A stretch of 64,000 bases of DNA from Apostichopus japonicus (Eukaryota; Echinodermata; Holothuroidea; Aspidochirotida; Stichopodidae): NCBI RefSeq assembly GCF_037975245.1, contig NC_092581.1:19864303-19928302 (forward strand). The letters run 5' to 3'. The position numbers and the translations under genes are program-made. This document shows positions 44,686 through 56,245 of this stretch, piece after piece; position 1 is the first letter of the stretch, and every line of letters starts with the position of its first letter. Below the pieces are notes generated by a model. The model did not search any database, had not been told where the DNA came from, and was given only the letters and a program-made list of their open reading frames with translations.

Positions 44686-46335
44686 AAAATTAAGAAAATA
44701 TATTTATTGTAATATTTTATTCAAATTCATGCAGTATTTGTGTGTGCTCCTTTAACTGTTCAAATATAGTTTAAGTAAATTCTAGTGAACTATTCTGGCG
44801 TCTCTCAAGTTGTAAGAGGTCCATAGGGGATACCTAGATGAGGACCAGACCATATATATGACATATAAGGTTACTTAAAATTTCCCCACAATTTGTTTTT
44901 TTTCCTCTCCCCCTCTTTATTTGTATGTTAAAACGTTAAACTGTGCCTGTAAAAGACATGTGTGAAAGATACAAAAGCGATGCACATGCAATGCGTAACA
45001 TGATAACATTAGAGAATTGTATAAAATACACTGATTATATAGATTGACACTTATTCTGCCAACATACCTGTTATCATGCATTTTGAGTACATTTGACCGG
45101 AAGTGATGACGTCATAACCCTTCGTGGCATAGCATGGAACGCCAATAGGTTGTTAAGATGTAATTATGTCCATGTTTTAAAAGAACGAGATTTCATGTAA
45201 TACAGTTATGCAGATTTAGTGAATTTATATGTTGTTGATGTAAACATATTGTTGTTGATATGTTTGTTTGTTGTTGCTTTATATCTCATATTTTACGTAT
45301 CAGTTTACTAGGTTTCAAGTTCAGAATATCATCACCAACTCCCGAAGAAAAAAAAAAAAACGTTGAAATCCTCGAAAGATTTTTACAATGAAAATAATGA
45401 GCTGATTTTTAATTTGCTAACAAAATTATCATAACGAATCTCAAATTCTATCTTGGTGAATTTAGCCAAATCACTAATTATACAAAGAAAGTACTACTTA
45501 TGCACAATTTTATTGCAATAAGAGACATATTTATGATAAAAAGAAAATGCGATATATTAATAAATTTATTTATAAAGGGAAATAAAAATCCTCAGTGATA
45601 ATGATCCTCTCTCCTGTAAAATAGACAGAGATCCTTGTTTTGCATATTGTTACCGTTCAATTAATTCCATAGGCTGGAGTTATATTTACACGCATGATAT
45701 CCTTCAATATATTTAAGTATAAGGAATTATTTTTGGCATTTGCCCAACTATCAGAATCTTAACCGCATGTTGTGAAAGTACAACTAAACTTATTCAAGTG
45801 AGAAAGTTTTTGCTCAAGATCTTTGATTACTATCGAAGATTAAAGTCAGTGAAAGGGAAAACCTGACTCGAAACACCGGCGACATTTAGCAAGGCCAATC
45901 AAAAATAAATATACAGTTTTGAAGGTCTATAAGACAAATCAAGAGTAACAATTTGAAAGACAATACAGAAAATGGGAGTGGAAATAGTTATACACTAAAG
46001 GACCTTGCAACCTTTCTGTTTACTTCCATGGTTACAGCTTTTTGGTTTAATTCTAGTATTACGTGACAAAATCACTATTCCCAAAGATAATATTTCCAAG
46101 CCTCTTCCTTTACCACCGGAGATAAATGGTAGAGGGTGAAAATGAGAAGGGATGCTTTTACACTCTCTATATACTTCATTCTTTGGTAGTCATTGCTCTT
46201 TCAAAAATCATATTAAATGAATGTCGATTGGGTTTGTTCAACAATATCACTGAAATTCTACAAGTATATTTACTCCAAATACAATAGCAATTGATCAAAC
46301 TTAGGCATATATTCATCCATCTATGGATGTTCAGG

Positions 46336-46340
<5 letters not shown>
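44686..46340. other. AT-rich non-coding stretch
   Basis: No gene, RNA or repeat recognised apart from an A-run near 45348-45360. Confidence 0.5.

Positions 46341-46371
<31 letters not shown>
46341..46371. repeat. (TA)n microsatellite
   Basis: Pure TA tract following GGTACATG. Confidence 0.95.
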
Positions 46372-46372
<1 letters not shown>

Positions 46373-47290
46373 CCCTGGCGATTTGGCATCTGGAATTTCG
46401 ATATTGTTTCTTATGAAGAGGATTCATTACAGTCACAATTAGTATATACCCTCTAAGAACCATTACTTTCTTGAAATACATACTTATTTATATTTCTTCT
46501 CTATCCTGTCATGCATAAAAACAAATCGGTAGCTTCTAAAATGTTGTCGTCGCTTCATCGATGGATCTTATACGCAGAGGCATATTATGTTAATGTCTAC
46601 ATTATTTTGTTCATTAATTGACAACCAAAAAAGTAGAAAGTTAAAAAATACAATTCAGAGGTTACTTGTTTCTATTTCTATAAATAAAAATTACAACTTT
46701 TAAAATTTTCTATCTGTATGGAGCAAAACTTGATAAAACCGTACAGCATAGATGCAATAACATATGTAATAATTGAATAGATTGCAATTTTATTTTGCAC
46801 AATAAGAATATATATATAATTTCTTCTGTTAGCCTTCCTCCAAAAATGGCGTTCAATTATTTTGAAAACACAGTGAATGGAATACTTGTATGGCTTCCTT
46901 TACATGTATAATGACAATTTTCAACAACAATTTTCATCTCTCTTAGTAAACGATGGAATTACTTTTGTCATAAATAAGCTCAATCACTTCATTAAACTAA
47001 TAACGTTAGCCTTGAAAATTATATGCAAATTAGGGTATGTTTATTAGGTGAGTACCCTCCCCATTGTCTTTACTTTCGAACAACCTGCAGACCTTTTCAA
47101 ACATAAATCGGCCTTGACATTAGCGCAACAAGTAAACAAAATATTTTGCGCTGATTTTTTCTGCGTGACATTGAAAGTTACTTTACAATAGCAGCCATCT
47201 TTCTTCTTATGATTTAAAAAGAGTATATGTATGAATGTACGTGTTTTAGATCCTCCTGCAAGCAAGAACTTGCGAAGAAGCCTCATTGCT
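46372..47290. other. AT-rich non-coding stretch
   Basis: No gene recognised. An 80-codon minus-strand frame at 47044-47286 has no recognisable domain and no splice context. Confidence 0.5.
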
Positions 47291-47715
47291 GACCGAAGTC
47301 AGACTCTTACATTCATATTTAACGTCCATGATTATGAATTGTCAATTGTCAACAACTCTGTAACTGGACGACATATATATCTTGGAGTGACTCGAACTCG
47401 GGACCTTATGATTGAAAGGCACCGGCGTTAACCACTGCGCTAATACTTCTAAGTCAGTCTCTTAGATTCATATTTAACGTCCATGATTGTCAATTGCCAA
47501 CAACTCTGTAACTGGACGACATATATCTTGGAGTGACTCGAACTCGGGACCTTATGATTGAAAGGCACCGGCGTTAACCACTGAACTAATACTCCTAAGT
47601 CGGTCTCTTATAGATTCATATTTAACGTCCATGATTGTCAATTGCCAACAACTCTGTAACTGGACGACATACACTAATCTTGGAGTGACTCGAACTGTGG
47701 ACCTTATAATTGGAT
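47291..47715 (-). repeat. Tandem array of a tRNA-like repeat, three copies of about 150 bp
   Basis: ATTCATATTTAACGTCCATG recurs at 47311, 47466 and 47614 (spacings 155 and 148). Each unit continues with TGTCAACAACTCTGTAACTG or similar, then GGAGTGACTCGAACT. On the minus strand each of the first two units shows tRNA-like promoter boxes: an A-box-like AGCGCAGTGGTTAACGCC and a B-box GAGTTCGAGTCAC. The anticodon stem does not pair well, so these are not functional tRNA genes. The third copy is truncated after GAACTGTGGACCTTATAATT. The sequence differs from the tRNA-derived repeat at 6.9 and 58.3 kb. Confidence 0.82.
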
Positions 47716-48677
47716 ATGATTGGATATTTACCGAAGACCTTGGACCGTTTTCTATGTTTCCCCTTCCGAATCTGTCTCATCATCAGGTAATATACTCCTC
47801 CGAGACCATCCTCTCATCCGCTTTACTCTTTTTCTTTAAAAACGTCTCCATCATGGTATATCTGTATGTCTCTCGTCTCCACACCCCTGCGAATGAACTC
47901 ACCTAGTTTTTAAAATTCTCAACGAAACTTATAAAGTAACGTGTTGGAACTATCCACATAGGGACACAAAAAGCTGCGGTTTTATTGCTTCAAATTCTAT
48001 ATGAAGATAAAAAACCCAAAAGTAATCCAATGAACCAAGCGTCAAATGTCCCGCATTCTAGCGAATTATTCCAAAGACCAGATGCAACGAAATACCTTAT
48101 TATCCCCATTTCGCAAAACATTTCAAGAGAACGAAACAAAAAGAAGGAATTTAAATTCGATTATTGATCACACGTGCTTTAACTATAGACATATATCCTA
48201 TAGGAGTCATCTTTCCATTTCTTACTTCCGAAAGATAGAAAGGAAAAGATAAAACGACTTCGGATGGGAGCAGGAAGAGACGGATCAATCCGAGCTAAAG
48301 ATAATGTTAATAGAGAGTAAATGATGAAACAACACGTCATTGCATATTTATTTTAGATAATATCATGTTAAATGCAGCTTTAGGGCATTATTCTTAAAGA
48401 CGTAACCATAATATAAAAAATATTGAAATAAAAAAAATATACATACATCTGTTTTTTCTTGTCATGCTTAGGTAAAAGTACGAGACACGAGATATGAGAG
48501 ATAGGATTTGCGTCTGGGTTTTCCAATATCCAATGAAAGTGTAATTATACTGCACTATTTGTAATATCTATCAGAGAAAGAGACTTTCTTTCGCCTTATT
48601 TCAGAGAATCAATGAACACAATTACTGTGTCCTGCTGTGTAGCCCAATGTTAGGCTACTCTAGTCCTAGCCTATGTA
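47716..48677. other. AT-rich non-coding stretch
   Basis: Short frames near 47985-48252 have no recognisable features. Nothing else seen. Confidence 0.5.
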
Positions 48678-48852
48678 CAGGCCCGTATACAAGCCCCCCC
48701 CCCCCGCCACAATCCGAGCAGATTGTGTCCACTCCCCCCTCCCCACATTCTCCGTAGATGTGTACCATGACGGTGAACAAAAATTTCACAAGTCACAGAA
48801 TACAAGTACTGTGCCCATCCTTTAAATTGCTGGTAACCTGGCTACGTGCCTG
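48678..48852. mobile_element. Small hAT-like MITE
   Basis: The left end CAGGCCCGTATAC and the right end CTGGCTACGTGCCTG (read inverted CAGGCACGTAGCC) form an imperfect inverted repeat. The flanking octamers CCTATGTA (48670-48677) and CCTATACA (48853-48860) agree at six of eight bases. A poly-C block follows the left end. At 175 bp it is a deletion derivative at most. Confidence 0.6.
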
Positions 48853-51324
48853 CCTATACAGGAAAAATAATACTTAATCTGTCTACACAAATCTACTGTT
48901 TACTTCATGTTACGTCACCTGGTCACGTGGTCAATATCAAGAACTAACGATTTTCGATGTGTAATGTTATATATACATCAATTGTGCTCTCTCACACACA
49001 CACACATAAAAACCCCAAATAGAAACATAACGTTCTGATTCTAACAACTCGTATATACATTCAGCTTGACAGAGCGCTGACGAGTTTTGTATCAGAAGTA
49101 GGACGAAGATGATATAAAATATCCATACATCAAAATGTGAATAGACTTTATGATTATGGTTGCCAGAAAGAATTAAATATTAAATTAGACAAAGCATACA
49201 ATCTGTAGTGACTTTATATAAACCTACAGTATACCGCCCGAGGCATTGAAATAAACGACTTTCTCGCCTATTCAATTTACAATATCCTTGTTGTAAACTA
49301 GTTTTTGTTTGTCTTCAGCTAATCACCTTATCACGATCTTTATAAAGCAGGGATTTGGGTAGTGTATTTTTGTTTAACTATAACAACACGCGCGTTTTAC
49401 GTCTTTGGCTAATCATTGACCTTGTGTATATAGCGTACATGTATTATTGATACATTATTATTACTTTTATTTTTTTATTAATAAAACACGCAAAGCTAAG
49501 ATGCAAAAATGTGAGATAACCGAATAAAACGATTTCATTGTTGTATCTAATTTTTTTTTTAAATTTGGTGATACTTTATGACACATCTGGCAACAACAGA
49601 GCGAGTGACGTCATCACGGTAAATTTAGCTGAGAGGCGTTTGTTTATAGTTTTGTATGCGTGTGTATGTGTGCCTGTATGTGTGTGCTTTAGGGTTTATT
49701 ATAATATACAAATCACTGCATTTTGATGGAATTTATAAACTCAGAGGAACATTGACAGCTAAATAAACATTCCAAATGAATCAAATATCAATGATAAATC
49801 AACAACAAGGACATTATACTAGGAGAGTCAGGATTTGGAAGAAACTCTAGCATGATTACATCATCGGAACACTAACTGTGATCCATTCCTTGGTAGGGTC
49901 GAAGATTTTTAGCCTATACAATAGGTTACATTCAATCCACAACATCTCGAACTATATAAGTACAAGATATTGAGAAGTGGGTTTCATCTAACAGTGCGGA
50001 ATGCGTTGCATTAACGATAAGAAAAGCATTTATCTGTGACTGGAATATTACTTTAAATAGTAAACTCGCTTTGGTTGGAGATACTTTGTAAGATATTCTA
50101 TAACTGCATTCACGGCACCCTCATCATCTCATTTCATCAACTATATCTCGCGTGGCATGGCGTGGTTGTCCGATTTGTCTGTGCGGATTGATAAATGAAA
50201 TCCAGTATACGTCACAGTGAGCCTTGCTACGCAGGCAACCCATCAAGACCCGGTAACGCATACAGTATGGAGCAGCTCCCTAACGGAAAGTAACACCTTC
50301 CATTTTTTTTTGGAGTTGTTCTATCTCTATTTCTCTTCCTTTCTGTCTGTTTTTGGTTCAATTCAACTTCGTCGAGTAGCATTTTGAAACGTAATACAAA
50401 ATGGTTTTCAAAATCCTTTGAATCTCGGACTTGTTAAAGACAGTTGATACCGCTACGAGATATTTGTCTTATAATATCTTAGTAAAATGAAGTTTCTATG
50501 GCAACATAATATAACACCAATTTGTCTATATATACCATCGCGGACCGTTCTGTTTAACCTAGAGTGGGTACAATATTGTTTCATTTTTCTTTCGTCCGTT
50601 TTCGTATATCTTTTCTCTTTTTCTTTTCTTTTATGAGTAGGCTTGTGTATCGCCCTTAAGCAAACAGTTCCGTTGCTACAATTTTGTCACTCAGTTTATC
50701 ACACGATAAGTAAGACGATATATTTTAGCCTTCGGTTTTTTTTTTTCGTTTTTTTCGTTTGATGGATTCTACGCGGAGCTTCAAAAATTCAAAGTCACTT
50801 GTCCCATCATGTTTGACGGTATACACCCTTTTTTGATCCTCATTTGTATTATTCCAAATATAGAAGAAGAAAAAAAAATAAGAAAAAAAAGCAACAACTA
50901 AATTATGGTCCCTTCTAAAGTTTAATACCTCTAGCGTTCCAATATATATCATCATTTATTTTTTATATTTGCCATCAAGCTAAAATAAAAGCAGGTTTGA
51001 ATATTCCAGACCAACTGTTGATTTTGTCAAGGGATATAATGCTCCCAGCTGTGTAAACCTCTGTGTCGCTTTTAGAAATGCTTTACCGTAATCTCAAGTC
51101 TGTCGAGACACGACTTAGAATAAGAACAGCACGTAGACTACAATTTTAATTCTCGTTAATATTGAGTCTTAACAATCGTTTATCGCCAGCATTTGAATAC
51201 AAAGTTCACTGCTAATAAATCACCAAATATTGCTTCGTGATTTTTAAGATAATAAAAACGACCGTTTAAATACGATTGAGTAGAGAAACAGGCATACATA
51301 CATACACATACATGTTTGTATAAC
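48853..51324. other. AT-rich non-coding stretch
   Basis: No gene recognised. Features are a (CA)n run near 48992-49006, a (TG)-rich run near 49657-49686, and T/A-rich tracts near 50735-50760 and 50862-50890. Confidence 0.5.
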
Positions 51325-51484
51325 ATTCCAACCGAGGACCCCATTGTATTTTCAATTGTTCAAATCCACGTACCCTAACCTTAATAATACCCCATACAAT
51401 AGAATTCTTCCGAGGACGTGGTGATTCTTTAGAAATCACAACCGAGGACCTGGAATTCTTTTGTTCAAGTCCTCGGTCAGATAG
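51325..51484 (+). mobile_element. Palindromic MITE-like repeat, copy 2
   Basis: Better preserved than the copy at 14813-14969. The ends ACCGAGGAC (51331) and GTCCTCGGT (ending 51478) are inverted repeats. ACCGAGGACC occurs again internally at 51441, and AGAATTC and GGAATTC sit in the interior. CA/CATA microsatellite sequence flanks both sides, which obscures any target duplication. Confidence 0.72.
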
Positions 51485-53696
51485 AAAAACAAACGCACAT
51501 ACACGCACATATACACACACATATACACACATACGTACATATGCATATTTGTATATACATATGCATATTTTTCTATATACTTTTTGTCTCTATACTGTAC
51601 ATAAAGTATGTTTTATATTGATATTGTGTTTGTCTCCGAGTCTATGTTTAATAATGCTAATATTTAGAGATATGACTTGTCTCAGACGTTATTTCTGGCA
51701 AGAAATATCTTTAGTTTTAATAAATAATATGGTTGACCACCCCCGTGTACTTCCATTCAATGGCTTGTCAATTAACTAATTATCCTTGAAAAAAACATAC
51801 ATACATAATGATAGGAAATTATATTAGAGAGCCGATCATGCACGGCGCCGGCATCTTCTGTATAGTTTAAGTTAATATAGAATTTAACCAATTTTAAAGT
51901 TTTTTTTTTATAATATTAGCCTGGCTAGTATCAGTAATATTGTAACTAACTGCAATATTCAATATAACACAGTAAAGTAGCCTGGGATACAAAACCACAA
52001 TGGAGAATGGGGAATGGGACGAAATATGAAATATAAGAGCGAATATATGGATGAGATTAATATTACTGGACACGGAAGGACATTCGTACAACTTAAGGCA
52101 TATATAGGAGTGATACGGGATATCATGTTGGAAGGGAGTAGGGAAAGGCTGAAATGTGTTATGGTTGAGCAAATTGCCTAACTTTTCCTTTCTTAATTCG
52201 TTCATAAGTTACGGTAGGCGAGCGAATGCACAATGTAGTACAAAATTGTTGTACGTTGAATGCTACAATAGTTGACCTGTATATTTCTCCTATTTAACGT
52301 GCATGTCTTAATACTTAACACAGATATACAGTTTACGTAGAACTGCGTATATATCATAGGGCCTATCCCATATGTGGAATATTACTACATTCGACGTGTT
52401 CCCATATAAAACGTCTTTTTTTTAGTTTGTGTCACTATATTCCGACCATTTTACCAAACTCAATTTGTATTACTCCCCCCCCCACCCCCTCACCAAAAAA
52501 AAAAAAATCCATCGACCAACGTAAGATACGAACACTAAATTTTTACCATCAAATGTGAACGTTAATTGATCATTAATTAATACCTCTATTAGTTGTGACA
52601 ACAACAATCTTATGGAAGCTTCTTTCAAATGATTATCACATGCTAAAAGTACAGTAGACCTTTTTTTTTTCATTTTTAGAAAGAAAAAAAGTTACTCGGC
52701 CAGCCCTTGAACGAACTACATTGTCTATGTTATCGCAAATTAAAGCAAAAATTGATGCAAAAACGAGGATTTAACATTAATTGTCCTTTATACTTAACCA
52801 AGGATCTTAAAATATGTGTAGAATGTTATTATGCACGGCGGGTCTCCGAGCGTTATAGCGTATACATTTTCATTAAAAGCTTACCATAGATCTTACGACT
52901 ATATAGAAAAAATATCACAACCGCGAGTAGATTTCACCATTTGATTGATTCGATAAAACATCTCTTCTCGCCATTATTACTTTAGTAAACTCAGTTGAAT
53001 GGCAAGGATTAAGGCTGTGTTTGCCTGCTCTAAATTCCAAATTTTCTTCGTTTAAATCTGGTTTGTTTTGTTTTTTGTTTCTTCTGCAAAATGTTAAAGT
53101 TCCCATTAATTACCTAGCAATGCATCTCAATAATGTCTAAACGATTTAGTAGAAAATTAAGGAAAGACAATTGGTTCTTGAAACATGCAGAGTTACAATC
53201 AAAGATCGGGTTATTGGTGAACTTACTATAAGATAAAGGTCAACCTCAAATATAAGTTGGTTTCTTTGGGATTCTTTTCGTTCCTATATAGATACGTCAT
53301 GATGAGGCCATGAAGCATTCTCAGAGTTATGATAATTCTTCTAGGAAAAATGATAGATTATCCGACAATATAGGACTATATTTTTTATTACGTACATTAT
53401 CGTGTATTGGGAATTAGCATCATACGTAAATGTGAGCTGTGTCTGTCATATTGCGGCTGAGAGTGTTATTAAACCAGGAACTATATACATCATGTAGGTG
53501 TTACAGACATGAATGTAGTGTTATATCTGTGCCTACTTCTCGGTAAGGCAATTTCGATGGATTGTCTGGTGTATAGCTTGCCAAGTATAGGAATAAAATG
53601 AAACAATTTACAAGAAAGAATAACCACAGCCATAACCAAATATGTTGGTCAGAGATCTGATCACAATTGATAAAAAATAATTATTGATGACTGAGG
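51485..53696. other. AT-rich non-coding stretch
   Basis: CA/CATA repeats lie at 51490-51560, a T-run near 51901-51910, and a C/A-run near 52474-52507. A 103-codon minus-strand frame at 51894-52205 has no recognisable domain. Confidence 0.5.
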
Positions 53697-54275
53697 CAAG
53701 GGCGGTGGAACCGGGGGGGCACAGGGGGCACGTGCCCCCCCCACTTTTCCTCAGGTTAAATGTGCCCTTCTTCTACATTAAAATTGAGGTGTCTCAAGTT
53801 AGCAAGAGGCCAGGGAACCAGAATGAACACTCGGGAAGGGCCGTTTCCGTCCATCTGAGGGGTTTGTAAAACCAAAAATTTTCTTGTACGCCCCGCGCCA
53901 ACTGATGGTGGCGCTCCGCTCAGATAGTCGTGCATACAACTTTGCAAATCCTGGCTACGCCCCTGACTTTGAATGAATTTCTGTGGGTCAAACTCAAAGC
54001 TATTTCGAATGGGAAAAATTTGTTAAGATATTAACAAAATCCTTGTTTCCCAATTTGCACATTGGATATTGCAGTGCTAGTATATATGCATATTTTCCTT
54101 GAAGGGGGGGGGGGGGCGTTGATGGAGTGATTTGTATACGCAAATAAGATAATACCATAAGAGTTATAAAGGGTACTAAATATAAGGCTGCATCAGTCCA
54201 ATCGAATTTCTGCAAAGTGCCCTTTGATGTCGGTGCCCCCCCCCCCCCAGATTAAAAGTGCTTCCGCCGCCCTTG
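53697..54275. mobile_element. hAT-like element with perfect 8-bp target duplication
   Basis: CAAGGGCGGTGGAA (53697) and TTCCGCCGCCCTTG (ending 54275) are terminal inverted repeats with one mismatch. Both flanks carry GACTGAGG (53689-53696 and 54276-54283), an exact 8-bp duplication diagnostic of hAT-type insertion. The interior contains a second hAT-style terminus, CCTGGCTACGCCCCTG, ending at 53965. Adjacent to it, 53834-53938 is homologous in inverted orientation to 26190-26295, so a fragment of another element appears to sit inside. Poly-G and poly-C blocks lie near 53713, 54103-54116 and 54236-54248. Confidence 0.9.
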
Positions 54276-54322
54276 GACTGAGGCATGAATATCCTACGCC
54301 TTTAAGATGTACAGCAAAACTA

Positions 54323-54385
54323 ATTATTATTATTATTACACCGGTGCTTATATAGCGCAAAATCCCAGGGTTCAATGCGCTTAAC
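54323..54385. repeat. (ATT)n plus conserved AGCGC dispersed repeat fragment
   Basis: (ATT)n is followed by ACACCGGTGCTTATATAGCG and then TTCAATGCGCTTAACA. A trinucleotide run followed by TATATAGCGC and a GCGCTT about 20 bases later is a layout I recognise as a widespread dispersed repeat tail in marine animal genomes. Its exact family is not determined. Confidence 0.55.
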
Positions 54386-55904
54386 AAACATACAAAATAC
54401 AAAAATACATATGAATACACTTAACCATAGGTTTGTTTGTAATAAAACGGCTTTAATTGCTTAACACAATGTGAAGGCAGTGTTTACTTCAGATTTAATC
54501 TAACTACTAGTATATTACGGCAGAAGGCAAAATGAACAATTGGTCTGTAGAAGCTAAAATGGGTAATTTGCATAATGAATAATCATAAGTTGAAAGAACA
54601 ATCATATCGTCGATTTGTGATACAACGTGTGGGGAATTGTGTTGTTGTTGAAATACTTGGTTTTAATCCGGCTGATTGGAATAAATGACCAATCTAACAT
54701 AGATTGGAAAATTTGCGATCCACTAGATGAATCCATTTGAAAATTAACTATTTTGATTAAATATGAATACCTATGCCTGCAGTGTGTGTTTTGCTAAAAG
54801 CTGTACCAAGAGCCTGGACTTGAGTATAGGTTGCAAAAATAAGTATTCTGCTTTTATTCCGTAACCATATACAATATAATGATTTCTGAAGTAAAAAGCT
54901 AATTCCCAAATCTAGTATACGCAGCTCATACAAGAGTTTCAAATATCTTTACGAATGTCTCAATGCTTTGATCGCTTGAAGTCGAGAACAATTTATGGCT
55001 TACGTTCTTACTCTAATTCTACAAGATTTACGATGGTAAAGGCTGCCCTCGTTAACTTCGTCCTGTCGGTTTCAATAAATCGATAGTGTATAGGGTTGAG
55101 CTCGGTAGAACTAAAGGGAATTCCCCATATCACATAACTGACACTAGAGTATTCTAAGAATGTTTCTTCCCGCGTTTATATATTCACATGGAAACACTTA
55201 CTTTCTGATAAATGGATTAATAACAATTGTTTACATATTTTAAACGTTATTTATTTAGGCTTGTCGCATATCTTTGGGAGGTTGGAAATCGTTGATGTAT
55301 TTCTTATTAAGAATGTTTGTGGGTGAAAAAATAATAAATGAAACAAAAGTAACGGAGTTGACAGATATACAGCTTAGTAAAATGAAAGCAGCCGATTCGG
55401 TTTTTGCAATTTAACTTCCTCTTCATTTGTAAGAAATTAGGCAAAATTAAAACAAAGTTGTTTTCTTTTGTTTCTACACGATAACATTAATTATTGATCA
55501 AAAAGGTTTGTTAATTTTAATGCAATACTTTCATTGGTTATATTGTACCTATGTGGCACAAAATTATCCACACCCTCGCCAGAAAAGTATTTAGGTGTTC
55601 CGCTGTGTTCATGGAATTGCATTTTCTGTCCGTTATATCTTTACAATTAATCCTAACTGTAATAATAAGATGACCTACATCCCTATTCGGACTTACATAC
55701 GAGACTCCATTAAACCCGAAACAGCCCCAAGACAAATTTAACGACATTTAGCCAATTTAAGACTTCCAACACTTTTATATACTACAGGATATATGGGCCT
55801 AGTCTAATTTGCATATAACACCTTGCGCTGCTGGTGTTGACATCACATGATCATTAGGTTGATTATCAACTGACTGCATGTTTTTTTAGACCGAATTAAA
55901 GATA
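54386..55904. other. AT-rich non-coding stretch
   Basis: No gene recognised. It contains the minus-strand copy of the short dispersed repeat (55611-55655). Confidence 0.5.
55611..55655 (-). repeat. Short dispersed repeat, copy B
   Basis: The reverse complement begins TAGGATTAATTGTAAAGATA, matching 41418-41463. The frames of the two loci both contain INCKDIT, but nucleotide identity extends as a simple block and neither frame is otherwise protein-like. Confidence 0.6.
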
Positions 55905-56245
55905 CGACATTGTTCATCGGGAACAATGCCTTATTGTTATTTGAGTTAGGAAGTTACAATGTTCGTCCCAAACAATACACTATTGTTACTTGAGCGAGGA
56001 TGACACATTGGTTGTCCAGAACATTACGCTATTGATAACTGAGTTAAGGAAGTCACAATTTTCGTCCGAAACGATGCTCCATGGTTACTTGTATGAGGAT
56101 GTCCTATAAGGTTCGCCCTAAACAATACACACTATTGTTTCTTGAGTGAGAAAGCCACAATGTACGTCGGTAACCTTTGTTACTTGAGTTAGGAAACACA
56201 AAGTTCGCCAGGATATTTTACGCTACTGTTACATGGGTGAGAACG
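55905..56245. repeat. Degenerate minisatellite, about 50-bp unit, about seven copies
   Basis: The word TTCGTCC or a variant recurs at 55913, 55962, 56012, 56061, 56112, 56162 and 56203. Each is followed by AACAAT-like and CTATTGTTACTTGAGTGAGG-like sequence, then a CACAATG-like word. Copies are diverged, so the array is old. Confidence 0.85.
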
